Assembly: GCF_050948175.1 (NCBI RefSeq)
Contig: NC_135197.1
Span: 10,868,501 to 10,932,500 of the forward strand
From: Xylocopa sonorina
Taxonomy: Eukaryota > Arthropoda > Insecta > Hymenoptera > Apidae
Direction of reading: 5' to 3'
Length of the DNA stretch: 64,000 nt
A model generated the notes under the pieces. It was not told the DNA's origin, did no database searches, and saw only the letters and a program-made list of their open reading frames with translations. The translations under genes and the position numbers were made by a program. Of this stretch, positions 28,201 through 41,300 are shown piece by piece. Within the stretch, counting starts at the first letter, position 1. Each line of letters starts with the position of its first letter.

Positions 28201-31200
28201 GGCGCGGACGATCCGTTTGTCCCGGAAGCCGCTCACAGTTCCTACGCGATCCCATTCAACGCCACTCGACTTCGCCGGTCTGTATTTCCTTCGAGACTCA
28301 CCCGCCTTCCACCCTTCGCGTAGCTTCCGGTGAGAATTATTTATTTTTCTATAGGACGTTCGAGTTCCACTACAACCCCCGCGAACGCGACTGCGCCTTA
28401 ACTCGAGGAGATCGGTACGTACGGCAAGATCGAGGGCAAATAATAAATAACGGTGGAAAAATATCGGGACGATTACCAGAACGGATCTAGAATCACGGTG
28501 GTGGACGTTTGTCACAGTCTCGTTGGTTCGCGGCGATCGTAAAAGTCGGTACGCTCGTTTCTCCGATGGCACCGCGTCCGCGCGACTCGCGGACCAGCGA
28601 AACATCGAAATATTTCCCTCGCGTACGTGATGTGTGTTCGGAGTTTTTCCAAATCTGCACACTTACACGACCCGCCCCCTAAATATGCCGCACAATACCT
28701 TGTACGTGCCCCGGCGAATTTAAGATCGCCCTCGAACGAAATCCCGCCGCACCCGTACAAACTGTTTCCAATAACCGTCGACCGATCGCTCCACTCGCGG
28801 GCGATACACACCGCGTCGCTGATTACCGTTCGCGACGCTCGTCGACGGAATTCACCGAGCGTTCCGCCGTCAGAAAAGTATCATCGATCGTCTCTGTACA
28901 CGATGTACGTCTACGCTTTGCGATATCTAGTCCGTTCGATCGTAATTCAGGCGTCTATCGGCAGAAACGTTACACACACCCCCGTGCTCGAACGCACCGC
29001 GCACGATTCGTTCATCAGCATTCGCTAGAACGCCCCTTTGTCTACGTGCAATCCGCGTATAATCCGTAATACCACGCGAACGGCGTTACTATAACTTACG
29101 AAATTGCATCCAATCGACGATTTCGATCGACTGACCCTGATTCAAACGCAGACACGTGGCGTGCGTTAACGAGTCTCGATACAGACTGAGGAATAACATT
29201 TATCTGTACGAATTGATTTTTTTAGATTCTTGCGTAAGTATTATGAGTCGAGGAAAATTTTAGAGACGATTAGGCGAACGCAGCTGTGTTTCTCGCTCGC
29301 AAATTTGTCAACACGATCTCGCATGCGAAACATCTACGAGGCAACGGAATTCCAGGATTCGCTTGTCCACAAAAACAACCTTCGAATCGAACCGCGAGAC
29401 GTCAATAGGTGTGCAAACACAGAGAGAGAGAGCGATTTTTTATGATTCTCGTGTTATCGGTGTGTACTCGCGGCAGCAGCGGAATGCAGCCAACTATTTA
29501 CGCCGTGCGGAGTGTTTTTTTCTCGAAGTGTACCCAGCCAGACATTGTTTCGTTCCGTGGGAAAAGGGTCGAGTGGCTTTTAGTCGGACTCCGTTTTATC
29601 GGCTACGCGTGCACGGTTTAAACCGGAAAACGCAGCTCACCCGTATATTTACATTTGATTCGTTAATTAATGCTCTCGACGAGCGCTGGTCCCGAACCGA
29701 GAACGGTAAGAGGAGAGAGTGTACGTGGGGTGATTAAAGGAGCGGGCGCGTTTCTGCGCTTCCACGAGTCGCTTTCGACGGAAGAGCATCCGCCATTCGT
29801 TCCTGTATAAGCGCGTGTATCTCGTCAGAAAGGGAAGAAAATACCGATATTTCTCGTATTCCCGCAACGAACGTCGTGGATGGCCGCCACAAAGATATTT
29901 CACGATCGACTCCTTTTTTTTTCGCACGATTCGCATAAAGCCAGACGAGAGAGCCTTCTCGCCCGGGGCGACAGTGATCGTTTCTTACGGACGTTGATAT
30001 CGTGTTTCAGATAACGTGTCTATTGGTAACAATTTCAATTTTCCAGACCACCCCCGCCCCGTGGAGCCTGGTTCGATATCGATCCAAGCCGAATGCACGA
30101 GCTGACCCGGATTGGAAAGCCCCCGTGGAACGATCTTGGAGCACAAAGAAACGAAAACGAGCCGTTTCGCCGATTTGTGGATCTGACTTTCCATTAGCGA
30201 GACAACGTCCCCTCCTTCCGATTGATCGCCACTTTCGTATACATTCTACGTGTTTCCGCGTCTCGACGAGCACCTGTTTTCCTTCTCCCCTTCTTGTTCG
30301 TCGTTGTTTTCTCAGAAATTGGCTACCGTGTTACGCGGCAACGAAAACATCGCAATAGCCACGATTAAGGACGGGGAATACAAGGATAATGGGACGCTAT
30401 TATGTTCGGCAAACAATAATGGCAGCAGCAGTTTCACAGCGGTCCCTATTACGGAATGGAGAGCAGCATCCCCGTTGCATCGGAAAGAACGCGTACGATC
30501 GCGATGCTCGAGGTTTCCAGGCGAAAACACCACCCCCTCGACTCCCCTCGATATCAATTATTTCTTAATGAAGAAACAACGATCTAAATAGCTTTACGAG
30601 ATTGCCCGCTCCCCCTGCATGAATTCTAATGGTTATCGCGAAACGAAGACGGTGCGGTTATTTTGAGGGAAAACATCACCCCTTCGACGTATCGAAGTGA
30701 ACTCGGTTACGATTAAGCGGTGCCAATGTATTTTGCTACGCTCGATGTTTGCTTTAATCATTCGATGTGATTCCTATTAAGAGGAAATTCGATTAAATAA
30801 TAAAGGATACAATCAAATTAAATACACCCATAGCATGCTCGCGTGTGATCACGTTACTGTACCTGGTTATGCGAAACGAGAGAGTTAATTAGCCGATGAA
30901 GCGGCACAACCGATATCGTTATTCTCGAACGGAATTTCGTCTATAACTTTTCCCGAGCATTAATTATCCGGGGTTAACCCCGACCATATAATGTAACTTC
31001 GAATGATACTTACGTAAATCCGTTGAAATGGCTGGCATCGAAGCTCCGACCTCTACATCTCGTCGAGACAGCACGAAGAAGGCGTAGATCGTAGTCAGCG
31101 TCCGAGTAGCGGGTAGAAAATTGTCCAGAACACGCAATTGGATTGCGTGGAACGAAGAATGTCGCTTCACGAGGGAGAAGAATTCTTCTGTTTGTCACCT

Positions 31201-31680
31201 GCGAGTAAAAAGTACGCCTATTCGAGGCTACGTTTCGTTGTATCGATCACTCACATTTCGATCACTTATTTAGTTAGATCGTAGGATTAAATCATATCTG
31301 TCACCATGGCGAACGAGTCGAATTTTACGTTTCACAGAGTGTCACTCGAGACGTAACGATAAAAATGCACTGCGTTTCAATGGCAACAGTCTTCGAAACG
31401 CGTAGACGGGACCGTGGCTACCGATTGTTGTATCGCTTCTCTTAGAAACTACCCCCTCGCGCAGCACGGGGTACCATAGACGAAACAACGTACAAGTTCC
31501 GTGGCGACGCCGCGCGTTTTTCGCTCGCTGCGATCAAAATTCTCGGGACGAACAGTCGATGGGCACACGGCGTGGGGTCACACTTTAAACGACCTCGTTA
31601 ATCGTTGATCCTCGGGACGAGAACGAGAAGAACACCCGCTCGGAAACCGTGCGCGCCGAGGATCGGGCGGTGACTGAGAC
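22236..31680. other. Non-coding DNA, no gene recognised
   Basis: No supported gene. From about 22,600 to 23,060 the plus strand is purine-rich and lacks long frames; GTAAGT-type donor-like words occur at about 22829 and 23009 without a recognisable exon. A 13-bp hairpin at 26271-26306 is listed separately. Other open frames are short and compositionally biased. Confidence 0.55.
26271..26306. other. 13-bp perfect inverted repeat (hairpin)
   Basis: GACGACGAGGCGA (26271-26283) and its exact reverse complement (26294-26306) flank a 10-nt AT-only spacer. The stem is too short and the loop too simple for a typical pre-miRNA. It could be a terminator-like hairpin in RNA or a palindromic binding site. 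Confidence 0.65.
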
Positions 31681-31689
31681 CACCGTCCC

Positions 31690-32040
31690 GTCTCGCTCAG
31701 TATTACCCCCTCTCTTTCGCTCCACTGATCCCCCCAACATTCGTGTTCGTCCTCTCTCTCTCTTTTCTATCAACAATGAACGAAATCTTCTTTTTCTAGT
31801 CGCCTCTTCGTCTCCCTGGTGTTCGCGATTTCTCTCTCGCGCCCGCCAAACCATCCCTCTTCGTACGCGGCCATCTCTCTCCAGCTTATCGCCTTCCCCC
31901 TTACCACCCTCTCATTTCCACCCGCGGTCTCCCTTATCATTTCCCTATCCTCGTCGTCCTTATGCTCCTTGCTCCTCGTCTCTCTTCAACCCCTTAACCC
32001 ATCTCGCTCCAGCTTTATCCATCTCCGTTAGAGGCGCGCA
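31690..32040 (+). other. Long pyrimidine-rich strand, possible 5'UTR or start region
   Basis: For about 350 bp the plus strand is strongly C/T-rich, with CTCTCT runs around 31750 and 31835 (GAGA on the minus strand). A TCAGT, the core of the arthropod initiator, lies at 31697-31701 at its left edge. GT/GC-rich alternating sequence and a GTC repeat follow. Such asymmetry is common in insect 5' leader exons and GAGA-factor-bound promoters, but no downstream coding exon is recognised. Open frames across it are low-complexity. Confidence 0.25.
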
Positions 32041-32110
32041 CTTAGAGCGCAACCCGTCCTATTTCATCGCGCACCCTCGCCTCACGTGCGAGATGCACCG
32101 ATGCCACCTC

Positions 32111-32131
32111 GTCGTCGTCGTCGTCGTCGTC
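32111..32131 (+). repeat. (GTC)7 microsatellite
   Basis: Seven uninterrupted GTC triplets. An open frame crosses it, giving poly-Arg or poly-Val depending on frame, without other coding support. Confidence 0.9.
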
Positions 32132-32399
32132 TCTCCCACGTAACACACGCGCGTGTGCGTGCCTGTGTGTGCCAGCCTCTGTCTCTGTTTCTCAGCGTGC
32201 ACGCGCAAGCATCCAACGGGCCAGCGGAGAGTGCCACGCCTACCCCTTCTGTATATGTGCCACTGATGCGAGAGAGCCGCCTAACCTCGGGCATCCTGCA
32301 GACGCTCGAACTTGAAGCTTTTTTCCATCGACGAGGCCTGCATGCGAATTCCTCCGCAGGGCCGTCGCGTCCGGTTACGACTCGATCCTGCGAACCACC

Positions 32400-35300
32400 C
32401 AGGACACCGTTCATACGGATTTTCTGGGGCAACGGCACCGACTCGATCCTACGATGCTTGGGGATGGTTTCGACGATAATTGCTGGCTTTAAAACCACTT
32501 TTTAGCTGGATTAAGCGACGGAAAGGTGGACCAACGATCGCGACTGATTCAGTCGACGCGAGGAACCGGTTACAATGTACTTTGCTCGATTCGCGAGGTT
32601 CAAATCCTTATGATAAAGCGACAAATTATTCAGCCATTGGTCTCTCTTGTTATACGCCTTTTATTCCTCTTCTATTTTTACCGTTGAAACGAACCCATAA
32701 AGTACCACCTTTGATGAAAGATTAAAAGCCGACGAATAACAGTTTGCTCTCGCTTTAATCCGTCTGTTGTTCCTGTGATGAATGTACGGGACTACGTATG
32801 CAGGGATAATAAGAAGCAAACACGAGCTATTGTATTTTTTATGGCTGCGAGTATCTGTTGATAAATTCTGTCCTCGGAAATCAAAGCGACGGGCGTTTTG
32901 AAAATTCATGCGCAACGTGAAGCCTGACGCTTACCTTTCAGACGACGATCGTGATCAACGCGAGGCATAAAAAGCAATAGGATTTCTGAGATAATTGCAC
33001 GCTGCTCATCCCAGAGATATTCCCAGCACTCGCGTATTCTCCCGTGTAACTCCTTTTTCCCTCGCCCCGTAATTCTCAACGTTATTATTTACTTTCGTTT
33101 GAAGGGGGCGGAAATCATATTTCCCTTCTTCACGCTCGCTAACTCATAACCCGAACCTGTCCTACTCTTCTCAGCGAAAATTACCCCGGTTTAATATTTC
33201 AAGACAAAAGCCAGGCCGCTTTGTGCAGCGTCGCCGCTGCGTTCAGGGGGGCACGGTTTTAAAAAGCGGGGGCACGTAAAATGAAATTGACCCAACAATT
33301 TTCGCGGAACGATCGCGACGTTTTAAGCTTTCAATATTGCATGATCGTATCTCCGTCGTAGCGCCAGTTTGCATTCCATTATCGAAAGGAAGAAAGGCCA
33401 GTCTCGAGACATCGACCAGGAACTGATATTCCTCCGCCAGTGGTATCGACCACGCAACGGTCAGGCTTAAGTACCGTCCAGCTAACGCTGGCTGGTTTCA
33501 GGTAATAGCGCGGGACAAGTTTATGGTCTGTTTAACTGTGGAAAGTTCACGAAAGAACGGCGATAATTGGATGCCTGTTAATTCCGATAGAATCCCGCGA
33601 TTCACGGCGGCAGGGCTCTACCGTTTGCTTCTCGCTCGTTGAACACCTCGAAAGTTTCATCCTCGCAAGTTTCTTTTACCTTCGGCGGGAAATTTAATTC
33701 CCTGGTACGCGTCTTCTAACTTGAACAGTTTTACGCCGCACGCTCAGTATTCATAGAAGTTTCGGAAGCAGAATTAGTCTTCTGACAAGGGCAAGCTCGG
33801 CGGCGCGTCCCGCCTTGCAGCTGTCGTGTCATGCAAGAATTAGTATCACCGGCGAAACACGCCACACATTTCTGTTCCTGGTGTTTCACACCGGCGAACA
33901 AACCGCCGCCCTTTGGGGGCCATTGTGCATACATAAGGCATCCCGTGATTTCTGACACGCTCCCGCGGAACCCGCAGCCAGTATCAGCACGCGATACGGA
34001 TCTTCTGATGGGCTGACGTTGGATACGGTTTCTGCCGGCTATTGTACTCCCAAATCGTCAATCTGCGCGTTCCACGTTTCGACCGCGATCCCCCTGCGAT
34101 CGTTTACCTTTGGTTTTCTCGATCGATCGCTTTTCATTTGCCGCCAGCGAACTCGCCCTTGATTCCGACTAATTACGTTCGTATGAAGTTCAGTCCACCA
34201 ATTTGCACGAATACCCGCAGAAATCGGCATCGGACCGTATCGTCCGCGAACTAGTCGGCTGCGAATCCTCCTGTGGCAACTATGCAAAGCATCTCCAATT
34301 TCCACAGACGGATCCACGCGTAGCCGTCGATGCGATCAGTTTCCTTTATTCTCTCTGCCTTCCACCTTTCCACACCGCGCAACTTTTGAGAATCGGTGCA
34401 TTGTACACACGGTTCCGTGTTCGTTTCATCGAGCCATGAACATCCTCCTTGGAACGAAAAACCGGTCGTTCGACGGTGCTTACGATTGATCGTTTGCGAG
34501 TCGTTCTTTTGCACCCCCGTATTACGAGTCTTTTTAATTCCACTCGATCAAGTCGAAGAACTCAAAGCATGTTTCACTCTCTCCCTCTTTCTAGTCGGTT
34601 TTCCACGCGATAATACGGTGCGCGTATCTTAATCAACGAGTCGAGCGGAACGACTGAAGCCGATGTAAGACATTCCGGAACGGTTGGAAAACAATGGACA
34701 ATTAATGCACGCCATTCGTCGGGGCGCATTCCACGAAGGCTGAACTACCGCGCGGCTGCAGCCCCTTTGCGCGCTACCAGAAGTTGTACAAAGGATGGGC
34801 GAATGCCACGGCTGCCCCAGGAACCGCGCGGTCTTGATTCGTTTTTGGAAATGAACCCTTTGACTCTCGTCCTGCGTTTGCCACGTGTCTGAAACCGGAT
34901 GAAATACGATATAAGGGGAATTCCACGGAGAACGATCGAGGCGCTTCTATCGCGTCTTTCTGTCTACCGTCTACGGAAGAAACTCAAAAGCGATCTTTAA
35001 AATTCCTACGTCTTTACTATGGGATCGTTGCGTTAACCGTTTGAGTCGATTAGAAGTAAAAGGAACATTTAATAAGTATGACTAAAAGTTACTGGTTCTT
35101 TGCAGGAACGTTTTCCTCCAGACAAATGATGCTTTCCACCGGAATTGGGGAACGGAAGTTACTTCAGTAACGCAGCACCGCGAAAGTCATGTTTTTTCGG
35201 ATAGAACGCTATCGAACGGTAGCATTTCCCAGACCGCAGGTAACCACCGTTCGAAAAACCTCCTAGGAACCTCTGTTCCATTTGTACGTGTCCAATTTCG

Positions 35301-38300
35301 TGCACCCAGACGCACAGCGCGGCCCCGCAAGTTTCGACTTGGACCTACCGACATCCGAGAATTTACATAACCGCGTGAAACCTATGCATTCTATATTTTT
35401 CGACGACCCGGCGGACGTACGCGGATTCGCCAGGGCATTTTTCCTGAACCCGTGGAATTTCGCATCGTGGGTGGTTGGCAGGTGTTTACGAGAGACCTCG
35501 AGGGTCGATTACTTTTCTCGAGCGGACGGCTCGTCGGGCAACGAGTCGTTTAATTAACACACACGAGGCTCGAGGTGCGTCGCGTCGTGGTGTTGAACAA
35601 CCGAAAACGAGAAGGGGGCCGGTTAATCGAAGTAAGAAGGGTAGTTTAAGTTGCCTACCCCGGGATAATTATAATAATTACTTGGAGAAGTTCGCCCTTT
35701 CACGGGAACTGGATAAAACTCAATAAACTGGATTAACCATCGGGGAGTTCGCGGGCCGGACGCGGACTTTCGCAATTACCGTTTAAATACGAGCACGCGC
35801 GATACTTCTGTTCCATTTTATTCCATTACGCGCCGCGGGACATGTAACGACATAGGAAACCACGCGTTCGCATCTACTTAGGGAGTGCTTGCGAGCAAAT
35901 CCACTTTTTCATATCAGCGCTCGCGTGCTACAAACGACTCCATTTCGTTCAATCCTGCCGGAATAATAGTGTTTCGGTAACTGGACCAGTTGGTTCCTCG
36001 AAACAATTGGAAAAGCAGCCGAACGCCGTGAGAATCATAGAATTGAACTCGCTCGAGAGATATCTGTTCAACAGCCAAAACCCATTATCACAATTTTCCC
36101 TATTTTTCGAGGGTGAATACGAAAATTTCTGCGAAAATTCCGTCCTTCGATTATATCTTCCCTTTCGTTCTCCATTCCCGATCTTCCTTTTACGTTTCGT
36201 CCCCCTCCGTTCGCTGGGCGAACAGTGAATCCAATTTTCCACGAGCCATCGGCCAAACCCACGTGCGGATTAAATCAGAACGCGGCGAGTCGCGTTTATC
36301 GAAGGGTCTCGCGATCGCGATACGGCGGCGCTACCCTCGCGAACCACTTCCGTTCGCAGTTACGCTTCTCGTGTATCGGAGGAGTAACGATTCCGCCTAA
36401 ATCGTAACCTCTCGTTCGAGAATAGCAGGCTCGTCTCGAGAATTGCCCGCCTTCGCCCGCGTCGTTCGATGGTGATCGAGGGAAGGGTTGCGTGCAAGCT
36501 GGTTCCGCACGGAAGAATTTCGACGCGCGCTCGGGAAAAGGGGGACGCGCGTGTCCGGTTTATCAAGGAGTCACTTTCGTCCGTTCCTTTTCCAGAGGAC
36601 GAGAGAGGGTAGAGAGGCCGCAGAAACATTCTACGAAAACCCCGGGGCCCAGCTTCTGTTGCCGTTAGTACGTACTTTGCATTTATCGCGTCGAAGACGT
36701 GCCAGCATCGAGGTTCCAAGCGCGTGCTCCAATACGGACGGAAATCGAAGTATGATTGAACGACCCGTTTCATGTCGGTCCCTTTGATGAGATACCTCTA
36801 TCCGGAGAATCGAACGGAATTGTCTTATTATTGCCATCGTACAGGATCGCTATTCCACTTAACTATAAAAAGAACAGGATTTATCTGCGCTTTGATATTT
36901 TTCAGAGTCCCCAGCTGTCTCTTGATGGACGTTTTTGTAAATTTTTATATCAATTTGTACGTTATTCCGGTCCAATTTTACGCGACTTCACGCCTCGGCG
37001 CTCCGGTTGCTCGTGGGTCGAAATTTTTACGAATTTCCGTGCAGCTACAAAATTTTGTCGCATTCCCGTCTCGCGGAACTCTACTTCCCCACGCTTTGAT
37101 CATGCTTTGGCAATAATTTCAAAGAATTTTCGTGCCGATATAAATTTTCCACCGTCCTCATTCGGAATGGAACTTCGTTTCCCGTCGCTTTGATCCCGTA
37201 CGGTGGACAGAAACGTTCACGAATTCCCGTGTCTCGTTCCTCGAATTAACATTACACAGGACAGAATTCCGTAGTAATTAACGAGTCGTCCGAACGGGTT
37301 CCATTACCGCGGAGAACTTCGCGGCCGTTCGAAGGATAGCGATGTCTCATTTCCGGTTCGCGGGGGCGCGCACCCGTTCACTTTCCGTTGGAAGTTAGTC
37401 GCACGCAAAATAAAAAAAAAAAAGAGAAGGAAAAAACAGCAGAGCGTCGTAACGCGAACTCGAAATAGGTCGCGCGTCAAATGTATCTCGTCGCGGACTC
37501 GTTCCAGTCATCTCTCGAACAGGAACGTATATATATTTAAAATGTATCACGAGATATGAAAAAAGGGACCATCGCAGTTTACACATCGCAGTTCTCCGCG
37601 TTCTCCATCTCTCTGTTCGCCACCCTTCTTCTCCTAGCTCGAACGTTACCAGCCAGTAAACTTCGAGCCGATTCTGCTTCATTAATTCGAAACAGTACGA
37701 GCGTGACGTCAACTGAACACGTTGAATTCTCGCCAGCCGACAATTGTAACTCTGGTTCGTCCCGAAATTCGATACCCAAGAAAACCTGGCTGGAAACGAT
37801 AGCGTTGGGACGTCGTCTGGTGACGGTTCGAGTAATATTGGACGATCTTGCGGGGTAGCGATCGATAAGGACACGCGTGTATCACTTAGGAGGGCAGCCG
37901 CCTATTACGATGGAATTAACGTTCTGAATACATCCCGTTTACGGTTGATCATGAATATTCAGTGTGGCGAGCGCGTAATTTTGAAGAGGGTACGTAAATT
38001 TCAGCGGGTCGAAAACGAGGCGGCCATGTCCAACCTATCGGAATGGTAACGGGGACGTTTCATTCGGCTGCCCGCGCGATAGATTCGTTCGAGGATCCTC
38101 CGTTCCGCTCAAGTTTACGCGTCGCACGTGCGAAACGCGTTCCTGCATCGTTGCCTGCCACAGGAACGGGAGAGGCGAGGCGAGGCGATTCACCACGGTG
38201 GAGGGCTTAAAAGCATCGACGATAATCGTTGAGAAAGAAACACGGTAGCGGAGGAAGAAAAATGTTAGAACCGCGGGGCGACGCGACCTACATAGGCAAC

Positions 38301-41300
38301 GAAAGCTGCGAGCATTCGCGGAACGTCCCCCAGGAACGTGCGAGTGCTCGCGTCGTACGAGAAATTCGGAAATGGGATCCTGCGTTCAATTAGAGGGAAG
38401 AAGGTTCGCGAGCAGTTTTCCAGGCCAAGTCTGGGGCCGTTGTAAAATTCACCACCTGAGTTGGCATTTAACGGGACGAACCGTCGCGAGACGTCGCCTT
38501 TAATCGAGCCCACGAAACAGTCGTCTGAAAACTTCGCTGCGAGAGATCTCTCGATACCATCGCCTGAAAGTTAGACGCGAAAAGATCGCGAATCGTTCGA
38601 ATCAGAACTCGGCGTCGTCTGGGTAACACGAGCAAGCGTCGAAGTCCGACTCGTCGAAACGCTCGAGTCAGCGTCGGCTGTCAAACTTTTCTTTCATCGT
38701 TCGCGACGCTCGAGGCAATTTACCGAGAGATGACGCAACGAGAAGCGAGGATGTAATTAAAATTGAAAGAGCACGGACGTCGTGGAGCGTTACCGTAAAA
38801 TGCGGCTCGCATATAGAGACGCGGCTGCGATATGCATACGGAACGACTGGCGCCTCGCGTAATTCACTGTCCGTGGCTTCCTTCGCTGTGGGCTTTTTAT
38901 TGTTATGCACTTACGAGCATCGCGTTCCTGCTTCCATCTCTGCGCTCTGTAAACTTTGTAGCCGTTCGACTTCGTCGTACGCCCTCCATCGAGACTTTGA
39001 CAATCGAAGGCTCCGCGTATCGATAACCTGTTAACGATTCGAGGAAGCGAGGAGGCTAAAAATTTCGTAACTTTCGAAAATGGTCGATAAGATCGTCGAT
39101 ATTGCACGGTAACAGTCGAGCAGGAGGATCGTTCGAGGCAACAGCGAACGAGGGTGCACAAACGGGAGGGTGGAGGGTGAAAATCTGGCGGCGGAAGTGG
39201 CAGGGTGGTCTTAATTAAAATCTGAAACGCCTATCGCGATCGCGGACGGGCCGGGGACGTGGCGAAGTTTCTCGCGTTGACTTATTTAATGGAGGATTTC
39301 CAAATTGTAATACCAGCTGCTGCGAGAGCGGCCGGTGCTCGCGGCAGCCATGACTGCCGCGGATTTCATACGCGAAACTTAAATACATCACGCGCTAATG
39401 CTTTCGCGCATTGTACACACGTTCAACCCGTGCTCCGGAAACTGCATCGCTCGATGAACTCGCTAGGCAAACTTCTGACGGCAGTTCCAAATGGCAAGCC
39501 CCCCGCGAGTTTCACGACATTCTTTCCAACCCTGTAAATTGGCCGCTTCCTTGGGCGCAATGAGCGCGGTAAATCACCAGGACGTATCCGGAGAGCATCT
39601 ACTAATGATAAATCACTTTTTAGCCCGTAGTAATTTTCCGAAATGGTCGCGAACGGGTGTATCGCGCGGATTTCTGGATTTGCATTTAGAAACGACGATC
39701 GTTCGGGGCTCCGTGTCTTAACGGTTCGTAATTACGAGGCTGGACACCCGTCGAGCGAAACGGAATTTCATTCCGCCGTGGACGCAAGCTGTGACGTTCG
39801 AATTACGAAACGAGCGGCGTTCTTGAAAGTAGCCAACAGGGTATCGTGACACCGTGTTGCAAACGCGATTATTCTCAAATGGAACCGACAAGGGAACTGC
39901 ATCGCAGGGTAATGAATTGCGCGGCGAGTCGCCCGTGAAAGTTCATAAAATTCAGCCGCAGTGGAACGAGTGCAAATTGTTTCGGTCACTCAATACCTTG
40001 TTCCCGTCCTCTCTCCTCATACACGCCAGACGTCTCTCTATATACTCGTTCTATCACCGTGCGTATACATACACCACCCTGACGCGTCCATATCACACCT
40101 TGGAGAGCGAGGAAATATCCGAAACCGGGCAACAAGCTCCAAGTTGAACCGCTTTATTTATGCGGTCGCTTTGGGGACCGCCGCGTAACGTTAATACACG
40201 GCCAGCTATCCGTTTTCGAAGTGGTTGGATTTATTTCGACCGCGCGCATTAATGGCGGCCCGCGCGGCTGAAATTCAATGTTTCATTTCGCTGTTGCGTC
40301 GTTATAGAGTCGTAATTTGTCGAATTTATGGCGGAGCATCGACGTGCCGGCGCGGAGGGTGTACAGAAAGGGTAGAGGAAGGAGGGTGGGCGCGGAAACC
40401 GCGCACCGGAAAACGGTGTCGAAGGCATCGGGTCGGAGAGCACTCGATGCGCGGCGTCCGTCAAAAATACGAAGGCAGCCGTGAGGCAAATCGAGTTACG
40501 CTGGAACGACGACATGCAAATCGTAGAGGGATCCGCATTCGTCTCTCTTTTCCCGGTTACCCTGCGACGCGGGTCGAAAGGTAAACTGAAACGAGCCAAC
40601 GACGCGTCCCCCCCTCTGCGGCGGAGGAAATTTCATTATTCGCTCGTTGCTGCGACGAGTATCGAGCGGGATCGTTTATAATCGGTGGATAACGAGAAAC
40701 GGGCCGGCTCTGCTTCGAGAATGATAGACGCGGGATACAGAGTAAATTTCCAGCGCCGATACGAAAGTTTAAGAAAGTGGAGGTAAAGTAGCCTAAGCAG
40801 AGGACAAGATCCCTGTTTCTTCATGGTACTTCGGCTCAATTTTCCTAAGTTTCTCGTCACACTTGTCTTCCTCTCGAGCGTACCGCCCATAACGCGTCCC
40901 TTACAAGTATGCTCGCATTTCCATAATACCGAGCAAATCCTCTGGAAGGTAACCGTGGGCCAAGAAAAATTCCGAACCAAACTTATTTCTATAAAGGACA
41001 CGTTCGGAGTCCCCTTTTCTCGCGTCCATCGTTCGAGGATGTATCCGTGCTCGAAAACAGCCCCGATTTCGAGGGGAAACTCTCGGCGACCCTTCAGTCG
41101 GAACGTTTCGCGTAACATTCGTCTAACGAGGTGAATATTTAAGAGTGATTCAATTAAAACGGGGCTTTTTTAAATTGCTAATAATCGCGCGGACCGCTTT
41201 AATGGCGGCACGTTCAAGTCGGTAACCGAGTATTCAATTATTCCACGACGGCGGCGGCGTCAATTAAGGCTTAATTTAAATCTGAATAAACAAGTTCGAG

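Noticed and set aside
32086..32505. Frame with poly-Arg from the GTC repeat
   Set aside because: Low-complexity translation of a microsatellite, open on both strands.
32575..32620. B-box-like GGTTCAAATCC suggesting a tRNA
   Set aside because: No A box, acceptor stem or anticodon arm can be placed upstream.
33731..34016. Cys-rich frames on both strands
   Set aside because: Each is short, neither matches a known zinc-finger spacing, and both strands are open over the same bases.
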